From JAKAWQ01 sp963745975 (lineage in GTDB: Bacteria > Pseudomonadota > Alphaproteobacteria > Acetobacterales > Acetobacteraceae): DNA of 64,000 nt. Shown one piece after another: positions 39,632 to 47,091 of this stretch. The translations under genes and the position numbers were made by a program. The stretch covers positions 1 to 64,000 of the forward strand of contig CAVUZJ010000026.1 in assembly GCA_963745975.1 (NCBI GenBank), read 5' to 3'. Position 1 is the stretch's first letter. The number at the start of each line of letters is the position of its first letter. Under the pieces are notes generated by a model. The model ran no database searches and was not told the origin of the DNA. It worked only from the letters and a program-made list of their open reading frames with translations.

Positions 39632-39842
39632 AGGATGATTCTTGTTCTAGCTTATCAAGTCTCTCGATCAGTTTCTCGATTGATTTTTCAATTTCCCTTA
39701 TTTTATCTTCCACGCTTTTGGCCCTTTCAAGATTTGTGACAAATTACACCTTTTCTGTAAGACGCCTAGCGGGAGAAACGGAGTCAGATCTCGTGTGTCC
39801 GACCGATCCGCCTTTCGTTTCTGGTCTACCTTTTTCTGGCAT
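39600..39842 (-). pseudogene. Opposite-strand coiled-coil gene interrupted by one in-frame stop
   Basis: On the minus strand a GGGGGAGG site is followed by an ATG at 39842 (MPEKGRPETKGGSVGHTRSD...). The frame meets a TAA at 39744-39746 after 32 codons, then continues in the same frame with FVTNLERAKSVEDKIREIEK and further heptads (SIEKLIERLDKLEQ) to a TGA at 39600-39602. The total is 80 codons with the single stop. The coiled-coil pattern after the stop is too regular to be chance. It converges with, and overlaps by 32 bases, the membrane protein gene. A single base change (TAA from AAA) would explain the stop. Confidence 0.6.
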
Positions 39843-40035
39843 TGAACCATCCTCCCCCGGCCCCACCAAACGATAGATACTGCCTTAAGAGCAGCCGGCG
39901 TTGAATGCCGGCTCCCTCATTTCCCTTGACGCCGCCTCGCGACCCGGCGCAGCCTTCCCCGGCCTTGCGATGCGAGGCGCCCGGGCGGGGTGGTGGAACA
40001 CCGCCGCCCGAGCTGACCCTGCTCAGGAGAACGCC
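39843..40035 (+). other. Intergenic stretch with a hairpin
   Basis: No gene seen. AGCCGGC (39893-39899) and GCCGGCT (39907-39913) form a 7-bp stem followed by CCCTCATTTCCC, possibly a weak terminator. The rest probably holds the promoter of the minus-strand gene and of the gene at 40036. Confidence 0.4.
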
Positions 40036-40293
40036 ATGAGCAAGGCTGACCAAGGGCGTACCACGCCTTCTCTCTCCCTTCCACATGCCGAGTTCTTCGC
40101 CCGGCGCCTGTCGAATGCGGCCGGCTCCCTTCGGCAGCGACTTGCGAATGGCTGCATGCCGGGGCGGATCTATCTCGCGATGCTGGCGGAACAGCTCGAC
40201 CGGATGGCGGCCGAGGCGCTGCATTTGACTGATGATGGGGTGAGCATCCCCCCGCCCCCGCGCGCGGTGGTGCAGCGGCACGCGCCGGAGTAG
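40036..40293 (+). CDS. Small element protein of unknown function
   Basis: An 85-residue protein, SLPHAEFFARRLSNAAGSLRQRLANGCMPGRIYLAMLAEQLDRMAAEALHL, helical and basic in the middle. AGGAGA lies six bases before the ATG. It is the first of two genes in the final operon of the element. Unrecognised. Confidence 0.5.
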   Translation: MSKADQGRTTPSLSLPHAEFFARRLSNAAGSLRQRLANGCMPGRIYLAMLAEQLDRMAAEALHLTDDGVSIPPPPRAVVQRHAPE

Positions 40294-40302
40294 GATGGCG
40301 TC

Positions 40303-40755
40303 ATGGCTGCCCTGGCCCTCTTCCTCGGCCTCGCCCTGCTCCTCATGGCTGGATGGTATGCCGTCCGATTGGCGGGGATGCTGGTGCTCCTCGCCTGCCA
40401 GCTCGCCTGGCTGGGCGCGCTGCTCGTGGCGTGGCCTATGCGGGCGCTGGCGCGGCTTAGGCATCATGACGCGCGCTTCCTGGCCCTCCTGCTCGCTGTC
40501 GCCCTGCTCGCCCCGCCGGCGCTCGCTCGTGCTCAGCCCGCGCAGGCGCACCAATGGCTCTTTACGGGGCCGGAGGGAAGCTATGCCGGGCAAGCCGTCG
40601 AGAGCACGGACGGCAGCCATGTCTTCCTGCTCGGGCCGTCCGGCGGCTATGTGGGCCAGTGGCAGAAGGAACCGGGCGGCCAATGGATCCGGCTCGGGCC
40701 TAGCGGCTCATATCAGGGCCGGGCGCAGCAAGGTCCGCCAGCGAGCCAGCAGTAA
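40303..40755 (+). CDS. Membrane protein with a repeated GPxGxYxGQ tail
   Basis: A 150-residue protein. Two long hydrophobic segments (AALALFLGLALLLMAGWYAVRLAGMLVLLACQLAWLGALLVAW) and a third (FLALLLAVALLAPPALARAQ, which looks like an internal signal) are followed by an exported tail of about 70 residues. The tail has three near-copies of one motif: TGPEGSYAGQAVES, LGPSGGYVGQWQKE, LGPSGSYQGRAQQ. The repeats would lie outside the membrane. It is followed by a terminator and then attR. Surface exclusion or host-interaction cargo is possible but speculative. Confidence 0.55.
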   Translation: MAALALFLGLALLLMAGWYAVRLAGMLVLLACQLAWLGALLVAWPMRALARLRHHDARFLALLLAVALLAPPALARAQPAQAHQWLFTGPEGSYAGQAVESTDGSHVFLLGPSGGYVGQWQKEPGGQWIRLGPSGSYQGRAQQGPPASQQ

Positions 40756-40778
40756 AGCCATCCGAACTGCCAATTTGC

Positions 40779-40806
40779 AGGCCGCTCCTTCGGGGGCGGC
40801 CTTTTT
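40779..40806 (+). terminator. Rho-independent terminator at the right end of the element
   Basis: AGGCCGCTCC pairs with GGGGCGGCCT (one G-T wobble) across a short TTCG-type loop and is followed by a run of T. It lies 24 bases past the last element gene and 93 bases before attR. Confidence 0.85.
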
Positions 40807-40898
40807 CGTGTCCGCGTTATGGGGCGGTAGGGCGAGACGGGGACCGATAGGGGGAATAATCTAACAACCAGATGTAACATATTGAAAAGACTTAAATT

Positions 40899-40918
40899 GC
40901 GGCGGAGCAGTTCTCCGC
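40899..40918. other. attR core
   Basis: The right copy of the 20-bp core, identical to 23519-23538. To its left the element sequence (40,807-40,898) is AT-rich (ACATATTGAAAAGACTTAAAT). To its right the chemoreceptor frame resumes as TASEIGRQVALSTRV. Confidence 0.92.
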
Positions 40919-41546
40919 GACCGCAAGCGAAATCGGCCGCCAGGTCGCGCTTTCGACGCGCGTGACCGAGCAGGCGGTGGCGGACGCCGGGCGCGCCGGC
41001 CAGGCCGTGCAGGGCATGGCGGAGGCCTCGCAGAAGGTGGGGCAGGTGGTCGAGCTGATCAGCGCGATTGCCGGGCAGACCAGCCTCCTGGCGCTGAACG
41101 CCGCGATCGAGGCGGCGCGGGCGGGCGAGGCGGGCAAGGGATTCGCCGTCGTCGCCTCGGAAGTGAAGGTGCTGGCCAATCAGACCGCGAAGGCGACCGA
41201 GGAGATCACGGGCCAGATCGCCGGGATGCGGCAGGCGACGGACGAGGCGGTCGGCGCGATCAGGCAGATCGCGACCACGATCGAGGAGACCAACCGGATC
41301 GCCACAACCATCGCCTCGGCGGTCGAGCAGCAGAATGCGGCGACCGCCGAGATCGCGCGCAGCATTCAGGATGCGGCGGCGGGCACCGGCGAGGTCTCCG
41401 CCAATATCGGCGGCGTGACGACGGCGGCGAACGATACGGGCGTGGCCGCCAACCGGGTGGCCGAAGCGGCGAAGCGGCTGGTGGAGCAATCCGTCTGGCT
41501 CCGCCAGCGGATCGGCAGCTTCCTTACCGAGGTGCGGGCGGCTTGA
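40919..41546 (+). pseudogene. Methyl-accepting chemotaxis protein, 3' half (split by the element)
   Basis: This is the kinase-control domain of the receptor: TASEIGRQVALSTRVTEQAV..., with the highly conserved hairpin tip VELISAIAGQTSLLALNAAIEAARAGEAGKGFAVVASEVKVLANQTAKATEEI, ending at TEVRAA. The frame is exactly continuous with the 5' half through the att core. As it stands it has no start of its own except an internal GTG/ATG (for example at 40962), so it is unlikely to be made as a receptor unless the element excises. Confidence 0.92.
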
Positions 41547-41829
41547 CGGGCGGCCCGCTGCCCTTGAGGCGGCGGTCGAGCGAGAGCCTGAGCTGCTCGA
41601 TCATGCCCTCGGTCTCGGGGTCGAACCCCTCGACCATGCTCAGCAGCGTCTGGCAGGTCTCGTCGAGGGCGAACAGCACCGCGCGCTCGGCGCCGAGCGC
41701 AAGCGCGCGGCGCAAACCGTGCGCGTGCTCGGGATGGCCAACTTGCGCGAGCTGCGCGGCCAGCCGCTCCGCCGACTTCGCCGGCTCCTGGCTTTCGGGC
41801 GCCTTCGGCTCCGGCTCCGGATCAGGCAC
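41524..41829 (-). CDS. Small protein after the TPP-enzyme beta subunit
   Basis: A 101-residue helical protein (AERLAAQLAQVGHPEHAHGLRRALALGAERAVLFALDETCQTLLSMVEGFDPETEGMIEQLRLSLDRRL). Starts at a GTG overlapping the stop region of the upstream gene, and its last 23 bases overlap the end of the chemoreceptor on the other strand. No family is recognised. The overlap with the TPP-enzyme gene suggests cotranscription. Confidence 0.5.
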   Translation of the reverse strand: MPDPEPEPKAPESQEPAKSAERLAAQLAQVGHPEHAHGLRRALALGAERAVLFALDETCQTLLSMVEGFDPETEGMIEQLRLSLDRRLKGSGPPVKPPAPR

Positions 41830-42442
41830 GGGCTGTCGCCGCGACGCCGGCCCGGAACCGCTCGCGGCACGATGCCGCGCTCATGTTGCGCTTGAACGAG
41901 GGAGGCGGGCCGTCGTTGATGCGGAGCAGCACGAACGCGGTCGCGTTCTGCTCGCGAAGCGCCCGCGCGCCGTCGGCGATGTCGGCCTCGCTATCCACCA
42001 CCCGGATGACCGGGATCCCGGCGCCCGCCGCCATTTTGTCGAGCTGCACGCCGAGGCTCGTGTGGCTCTTCTGGTTGCCCGTCTCGCCGTAGTGCCCATT
42101 GTCGACGCAGAGGATCGAGAGGTTGGGCGGGTTGAGGATGGCGATGGTGGCGAGCGTGCCGACATTCATCAGGAGCTCGCCGTCACCGGTGACGACGAGC
42201 ACGCGCCGCGTCGGCTGGGCAAGCGCAAGCCCGAGCCCGAGCGCGCAGGCACCGCCCATGGCGCCGGCCATCGTGTAGGTGTGAGCGCCGTCACCGGTGA
42301 GCTTGGCGACGTCCCGCGCCGTCCCGGCGAGGCCGGTGACGATCAGGAAGTCATCATGCTTGCCGATCAGCGCCGGCACCGCGGTCCGCCGGTCCAGCAC
42401 GAACGCCGGAGCGGCCGCTCCGGCAACCCCTTTTGCTTCCAT
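41822..42442 (-). CDS. Thiamine-diphosphate enzyme, TPP-binding (beta) subunit; sulfopyruvate/phosphonopyruvate decarboxylase-like
   Basis: A 206-residue subunit carrying the TPP motif GDGELLMNVGTLATIAILNPPNLSILCVDN (Gly-Asp-Gly to Asn) at about residues 97-126, preceded by GAMGGACALGLGLALA. The start ATG at 42442 is preceded by GGAAAGGATA. Two-chain enzymes with this split (ComD/ComE) decarboxylate sulfopyruvate. Single-chain relatives act on phosphonopyruvate. Which 2-oxo acid is used here cannot be told. The alpha subunit lies upstream beyond a 231-base spacer with two hairpins. Confidence 0.75.
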   Translation of the reverse strand: MEAKGVAGAAAPAFVLDRRTAVPALIGKHDDFLIVTGLAGTARDVAKLTGDGAHTYTMAGAMGGACALGLGLALAQPTRRVLVVTGDGELLMNVGTLATIAILNPPNLSILCVDNGHYGETGNQKSHTSLGVQLDKMAAGAGIPVIRVVDSEADIADGARALREQNATAFVLLRINDGPPPSFKRNMSAASCRERFRAGVAATARA

Positions 42443-42533
42443 CCCGTATCCTTTCCGGTGCCCCCGATCCCTGACCGGCGGATACGCCCGCCGCCGCGCC
42501 CAGGCAAGCCGTGCCCGGGCTGGTGAGGACGGT

Positions 42534-42643
42534 TCTAGAGTGGAATGCGTTCGCGTTCGCTCACCCATTCCACTCTAGACTTTTGCTTTTGCCGCGTGAT
42601 TCACGCCTTCGGTGCCGGGGTCCCCGCGAACGAGTTCGCGGGG
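42534..42643. repeat. Two strong hairpins between the two TPP-enzyme subunit genes
   Basis: TCTAGAGTGGAATG (42534-42547) pairs perfectly with 42566-42579 (14-bp arms, 18-base loop). CCCCGCGAA (42622-42630) pairs with TTCGCGGGG (42635-42643). The spacer 42443-42673 contains no gene. The hairpins could attenuate or separate expression of the two subunits. Confidence 0.8.
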
Positions 42644-42673
42644 TGCCCCGATTCCACCTACGGCGATCACGCT

Positions 42674-43210
42674 TTAGAACTGCTTGGCGCCGATCAGCTT
42701 CTGCGTCAGCAGCACCGCGACCGCCGAGCCCGACTGGAAGACCATCGTGAGCGCGGCGCCGACCGTGGGCACCACCTCCGCCGGCTGCTCCGCGCGGAGG
42801 CAGATCACGCCCATCGCCTCGAGCACGGGCTGGACCGCCTGGCCCATCGGGAACTGCCACGGATTCCCCTCGCCGAACTCCCCGCGCATGCTGATCAGCG
42901 CGAGAAAGGGAAAGCGTCCGCCCTTGATGAGCGAGAGCATGTTGATGCAGTTGCCGACGCCGCTGCTCTGCATGAGGAGAACGCCGCGGGCGCCGCCGAG
43001 ATCGGCCCCGGCGAGCAGGGCGACCCCTTCCTCCTCGGTGGTGAGCGCCACCGAATGGGCGTCCGGGTCGGCGAGCGAGCGGTCGATCAGCACGCGATGG
43101 CCGGCGTCCGGCACGTAGGCGAACTGGCTCACGCCGCGCGCGCGCAGGAGATCGTAGAGCTCGTCCTGCCAGCCGGTTTGCCCGACTTTCTCCTCGGCCA
43201 ATGCTTCCAC
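42674..43210 (-). CDS. Thiamine-diphosphate enzyme, N-terminal (alpha) subunit; sulfopyruvate decarboxylase-like
   Basis: A 178-residue Pyr-domain subunit: QDELYDLLRARGVSQFAYVPDAGHRVLID, then VALTTEEEGVALLAGADLGGARGVLLMQSSGVGNCINML, where the EE pair contains the glutamate that activates the TPP aminopyrimidine. The start is a GTG at 43210 with GGAG nine bases upstream. Together with the beta subunit it rebuilds one decarboxylase. The two genes are separated rather than overlapping. Confidence 0.75.
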   Translation of the reverse strand: MEALAEEKVGQTGWQDELYDLLRARGVSQFAYVPDAGHRVLIDRSLADPDAHSVALTTEEEGVALLAGADLGGARGVLLMQSSGVGNCINMLSLIKGGRFPFLALISMRGEFGEGNPWQFPMGQAVQPVLEAMGVICLRAEQPAEVVPTVGAALTMVFQSGSAVAVLLTQKLIGAKQF

Positions 43211-43286
43211 GCCGCTTTCTCCGTTTTTTCGCGCCGGCCGCTCTATCACGCGCCGGCAATCGTGACGAGGCGCGGCCGCAGCCCGA

Positions 43287-45284
43287 TTACGCCTTGTTCG
43301 CCGCCGCCTCCCGCTCGATCCGATCATCGAGCGGCGCCAGCGGCGGGAAGCCCCGCCGCTCGGCGACCCAGCCCAGGATCACCTCGGCGAGCGCGGGATT
43401 GCGCGCAAGCACCGGCCCGTGGACGTAGGTGCCGATCGTGCGGTGCAGGATCACCCCTTCCTGCTCCGTCCCCTCCGGCCCGTTCCCGTTGCCCCAGAGC
43501 ACCCGCCCGAGCGGCACGCCGCCCGCGGTGAGCGCGCTGTGCCCGCCATGGTTCTCGAAGCCGACGAGGGGCTCGGGGACGAGCGGGCTCGCGACGCCGA
43601 TCCGTCCGACCAGCCGGGGCTTGCCCCGGCGGGTGACGAAGGGCAGCAGGCCGAGGCCCGCGACGTCCGCTCCCTCGAGCGGCAGCGATTCGCCATAGAG
43701 CTGCAATCCGCCGCAGACGAGAAGGCCGGGCACGCCGTCCTCCATCATCGCCTTCAGCTCGGCCCGCATCGGCCACAGAGCCTCGAGCGCGAGGCGCTGG
43801 CCGCGGTCCTCGCCGCCGCCGAGCAGGATCACGTCGGCGTCGCGCGGCACCGTCTCGCCGGGATCGACGCGGGTGATCTCGGCCGCGATACCCCGCCATT
43901 CGAGGCGGCGCTGAAGGACGACCGCGTTGCCGCTGTCCGCGTAGGTGCCGAGCTGGTCAGGGAACAGGAGCGCGATGCGCGCGGTCCTCGCGGTCGCAAC
44001 CGCCTTCGGCCGGGGCGGCAGCGATGCCCCGGCAGAGGCTGCCTCGCCGCGCGGAGCGCCGGACCCACGGAGCAGCGCCAGCGCGGCCGGCAGCGCGGTG
44101 TAGGTCGCGACCACCAGCAGCCGCCCGCCCTCAGGGGTCGCGGCAAGCGCGGCGCGGAAGGCGTCCGCCTCGCGCGGCCAGCTTGCGGCTTCGGTCACCT
44201 GCGGCTCGTAGCGCAGCCGGATCAGCATCTCCGCCGCCCGCTCGCCGGCGACCGCGGCCCAGCGCACCGGGGCGAGCGTGATGTCCCAGAGCCAGGAAAT
44301 GTCCCGCCCGTCGGCGATGCGGTTGTTGACCAGGAAGAGATGCGCGTCCGCCGGGTGATGAGCGAGGTTCCAGCTCACGCTCGCCGGATTCTTGCCAAGC
44401 ACGACGGTGACGAGCCGCCCCGCGATCATGGCGCTGGTGCCACGGCCGGCCACCGGCGGCGGCCATTCCGCCGGCTCCGCCTTCAGCCCGAGCGCCCGGA
44501 CAGCGGCGATGCCGGCGAGCGCGCTATAGGGATGGAGCGATTCCGGGAGCGGCTTCAGCGCCCGCCCATCGACGATGAAGGCGTCCCGGCTCGCCTCGGC
44601 CGCGACGTCGGCCTTGGGCGCGGCGAAGCCGCAGGAGGGGCAGCGGTACTCGCCGAGCTGGGCGTAATAGCGCGCGCTGTAGGAGAGCAGCGCGCCGCAG
44701 CGCGGGCAGTCCATCCCGTCCGCCGGCACGTCAAGTGGCGGGTGGGAGAGGCGGAAGATCAGCCGCCGCTTCGCCTCCAGGCTCGCCGTGAGAGGGTCGT
44801 CCCCGTTCAGCACGAGGGTCGTCTCCGGCATCGCCGCCGCCGCCTCGGCCAGCGCGGCCCGCACCCGCGCCACCTCGCCGTAGCGGTCGAGCTGGTCGCG
44901 GAAGAGGCCGGTGACCACCATCACCTGGGGCACGACGGCGGCGGCGACGCGCGGCACGGTGAGCTCGTCCACCTCGAGCACGAGCGCCTCGCCCGGCCCG
45001 TCGAGGAGGGTGGTGGCGAGCCCCTGGCGGAGGTTGGCGCCCCGCTCGTTGGTGGCGACGCTCTTCCCCTTCTCACGGAGCAGGGCGGCGATCATCGAGA
45101 CGGTCGAGGTCTTGCCGTTGGTGCCGGTGACGAGCATCCGGATTGGGTAGGCGCGCGCGCGGGCGAGGAATTCGGGGTCGAGCGCGAGTGCGACGCGCCC
45201 GGGCAGGCTAGTGCCGCCGGAGCCGAAGGTCAGGAGGCCGTGGCGGAGGAGGCGGCCGACGGGACGGGCAAAATATTTCGTCAT
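43287..45284 (-). CDS. MurT-GatD-like fusion (Mur ligase plus glutamine amidotransferase)
   Basis: A 665-residue protein. Residues 1-about 400 are a MurT-type ligase: P-loop TGTNGKTST (53-61), a four-cysteine zinc ribbon (Cys193, 196, 215, 218 in CPRCGALL..YRCPSCGF) and the DUF1727 domain with LGKNPASVSWNL near 296-307. After a linker of about 30 residues, residues 435-640 are a GatD/CobQ-type class I glutaminase with GGGEDRGQ, the nucleophile Cys524 in LLVCGGLQLYGE and His622 in IGTYVHGPV. In Gram-positive bacteria MurT and GatD are two chains that amidate D-glutamate of lipid II. A fused version in this genome is unusual, and the substrate is not known. Confidence 0.8.
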   Translation of the reverse strand: MTKYFARPVGRLLRHGLLTFGSGGTSLPGRVALALDPEFLARARAYPIRMLVTGTNGKTSTVSMIAALLREKGKSVATNERGANLRQGLATTLLDGPGEALVLEVDELTVPRVAAAVVPQVMVVTGLFRDQLDRYGEVARVRAALAEAAAAMPETTLVLNGDDPLTASLEAKRRLIFRLSHPPLDVPADGMDCPRCGALLSYSARYYAQLGEYRCPSCGFAAPKADVAAEASRDAFIVDGRALKPLPESLHPYSALAGIAAVRALGLKAEPAEWPPPVAGRGTSAMIAGRLVTVVLGKNPASVSWNLAHHPADAHLFLVNNRIADGRDISWLWDITLAPVRWAAVAGERAAEMLIRLRYEPQVTEAASWPREADAFRAALAATPEGGRLLVVATYTALPAALALLRGSGAPRGEAASAGASLPPRPKAVATARTARIALLFPDQLGTYADSGNAVVLQRRLEWRGIAAEITRVDPGETVPRDADVILLGGGEDRGQRLALEALWPMRAELKAMMEDGVPGLLVCGGLQLYGESLPLEGADVAGLGLLPFVTRRGKPRLVGRIGVASPLVPEPLVGFENHGGHSALTAGGVPLGRVLWGNGNGPEGTEQEGVILHRTIGTYVHGPVLARNPALAEVILGWVAERRGFPPLAPLDDRIEREAAANKA

Positions 45285-45437
45285 CGAAATGAATGGGCTC
45301 CCCGCGCCGTCTTCGCGCTCGCCGCACTTCTACAATCGGAGCGCGTTGTCATGGAAGGGCTCGGGATTTTCGCCCGGCATTGCCAGCGCGGCCGGTGCGG
45401 TCGAGAGTCGGCCTGCCGTCCTCGGAGGAAGCCGCCC

Positions 45438-46106
45438 ATGGCGCAGGAACGTGCCTGGATCATGTTCCGGTCCGGAAACCGGCTCAACCTGCTGGCGCCG
45501 AGGTGGGATGCCTGGACGGACGAGGACCTCGCCACGGGGCTCGCCCGCACCTATCGCTGGGGCGGCCATTCGGCGTGGGACCTGCCGCTCTCGGTCGCGC
45601 AGCACAGCCTTGCGGTGCTGGCGCTCCGCGAGGCGATCGCGGGCAGGGCGCTGCCGCCCAGAGAGGCGCTGCGCGAGCTGCTTCATGATGGGACAGAGGC
45701 GCTGATCGGCGGGATCGATCCGATCACGCCGCTGAAGCCGCATCTCGGCGCGGGATATGCCCGGATCGTCGCCGGGCTCGAACGCGCGGTGGACCAGCGC
45801 TATCGGCTGCCGGCCTGGCGCGCCGAGGACTACCGCGAGCACAAGCATGCCGACGAGCTCGCCGCGGCGAGCGAGGCGCATCACGTCGTCGGCTGGCACA
45901 AGCCGGCGCTCAGGAGGGATCTCGGGATCGTGCTCGAACCTGTCCCATTTGATCCCCTGCCGACGCCGGCCGGGATGAAGCCGTGGGAGCCCTGGCCGCC
46001 CTATCTCGCGTTCGAGGAGTTCCTCAAGCGGCTCAAGGGGCTGCAGCACGCGGCGGGGGCCATGGAGGCGCTGGCCGAGGGAACGCTTCTTCAGACCGCG
46101 GAGTGA
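45438..46106 (+). CDS. HD-domain phosphohydrolase (YfbR-like)
   Basis: A 222-residue metal-dependent hydrolase of the HD superfamily. The metal ligands are VAQHSLAV (His about 55), LLHDGTEALIGGI (His-Asp about 77-78) and HKHADELAAASEAHH toward the end. Relatives are 5'-deoxynucleotidases acting on dNMPs. The start MAQERAWIMFRSGNRLN is the ATG at 45438. It is followed 17 bases later by the aldolase gene, so the two are likely cotranscribed. Confidence 0.8.
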   Translation: MAQERAWIMFRSGNRLNLLAPRWDAWTDEDLATGLARTYRWGGHSAWDLPLSVAQHSLAVLALREAIAGRALPPREALRELLHDGTEALIGGIDPITPLKPHLGAGYARIVAGLERAVDQRYRLPAWRAEDYREHKHADELAAASEAHHVVGWHKPALRRDLGIVLEPVPFDPLPTPAGMKPWEPWPPYLAFEEFLKRLKGLQHAAGAMEALAEGTLLQTAE

Positions 46107-46123
46107 GGGAGAGCGTGCGGGCG

Positions 46124-46756
46124 ATGAACGAAACCGCGGCGCGCGAGGCGATCTGCCGGCTCGGGCAGAGCTTGTTCCGGCGCGGGCTCACTTTCGGTAG
46201 CTCGGGCAATATCAGCGTCCGGCTCGCGGATGGCTGGCTGATGACGCCGACGAACGTGAGCCTCGACGATCTCGACCCGGCGCGGCTCGCGCGGCTCGAC
46301 GCGGCCGGCCGGCTCACGGCCGGCGAGGCGCCGACGAAAGAGAGCTTCCTCCATCGGGTGATGTACGAGGAGCGTGCCGACGCGAGCGCCGTCGTTCATC
46401 TCCATTCGACGCATGCGGTTGCCGTCTCGTGCCTCGCCGATATCGATCCCACGGATGTGCTGCCGCCGATCACCGCCTATTACGTCATGCGTGTGGGGCG
46501 GCTGCCGCTCGTGCCCTATTTTCCGCCCGGCGATGCGGCGCTTGCGGAGGCGGTGCGGCCGCTCGCGGGACGGCACCATGCGGTGCTGCTCGCCAATCAC
46601 GGGCCGGTGGTCGCCGGGACCTCGCTCTCGGCCGCCCAAGCTGCGATCGAAGAGCTCGAGGAGACCGCGAAGCTCCATCTGCTGCTGCAAGGCCGCCGGG
46701 TTCGCCATCTCGACGCGGGAGAGCTCGCCGAGCTCGGGCGGAGATCAGGGAGCTAG
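46124..46756 (+). CDS. Class II aldolase/adducin family protein (OtnC-like)
   Basis: A 210-residue zinc aldolase-type protein. It has GLTFGSSGNISVRLADGWLMTPTNVSLDDL at the N-terminus, the phosphate-site PTKESFLHRVMYEERADA, the zinc histidines HLHSTHAVAVSCLA and the third histidine in LANHGPVVAG. Relatives decarboxylate 3-oxo-tetronate 4-phosphate (OtnC) or act on fuculose/ribulose phosphates. The precise substrate is unknown. Follows the HD hydrolase with a short spacing. Confidence 0.85.
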   Translation: MNETAAREAICRLGQSLFRRGLTFGSSGNISVRLADGWLMTPTNVSLDDLDPARLARLDAAGRLTAGEAPTKESFLHRVMYEERADASAVVHLHSTHAVAVSCLADIDPTDVLPPITAYYVMRVGRLPLVPYFPPGDAALAEAVRPLAGRHHAVLLANHGPVVAGTSLSAAQAAIEELEETAKLHLLLQGRRVRHLDAGELAELGRRSGS

Positions 46757-46776
46757 AGCGGGATGGGAGGAAACCG

Positions 46777-47091
46777 ATGAAGAAGACTGCGATTGCATTG
46801 CTGGCGCTTGGGCTCTCGAGCGCTGTGTCGTCCGCGGCGTTCGCTCAGAACGACAGTTGCGGAACTCCGACCAAGACCCAGGCGTGGACCGACGCCGTGG
46901 CCCAGCATGGGCCCTTCGCGAGCAACGACGACGAGATCAAGTTCACGGTCGCTTTCATCTACAAGCATTGCTCGGGCGGAGACCTTGTCGAACTTCCTCA
47001 GACGGTGATCGCACTCTGCAATTTCAACAAGTCCATCGTCAGAATGGATCAAACCGATATCGCCTGCATTCTTGTTCCGCAATCGGATTGA
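46777..47091 (+). CDS. Small exported four-cysteine protein
   Basis: A 104-residue protein with a clear signal peptide, MKKTAIALLALGLSSAVSSAAFA, cleaved before QNDSC. The mature part of about 81 residues has four cysteines (C, C, C, C in NDSCGTP, YKHCSGG, IALCNFN, DIACILV), probably two disulfides. GGAGG lies seven bases upstream. It looks like a small periplasmic protein, but I do not recognise a family. Confidence 0.65.
   Translation: MKKTAIALLALGLSSAVSSAAFAQNDSCGTPTKTQAWTDAVAQHGPFASNDDEIKFTVAFIYKHCSGGDLVELPQTVIALCNFNKSIVRMDQTDIACILVPQSD

Larger units (their letters stand above)
23519..40918 (+). mobile_element. 17.4-kb integrated phage-like element
   Basis: The left and right borders are a perfect 20-bp direct repeat (23519-23538 and 40899-40918) interrupting a chemotaxis receptor gene. 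One element length is 17,380 bp. All but one of its genes point right. Order: integrase, unknown, AlpA-like, helicase, cysteine-rich protein, TOPRIM primase, VirE-type ATPase, unknown, small then large terminase, HNH nuclease, RHH protein, tail/baseplate-like genes, small genes, cold-shock protein, membrane protein, repeat-tailed membrane protein. Portal, capsid, protease, tape measure, holin and lysin were not recognised. The base composition is more AT-rich than the flanks in places, most clearly at 39,480-39,880. Confidence 0.93.

Noticed and set aside
23519..40918. Integration at a tRNA gene
   Set aside because: No tRNA-like cloverleaf at either border; the core lies in the chemoreceptor coding frame.
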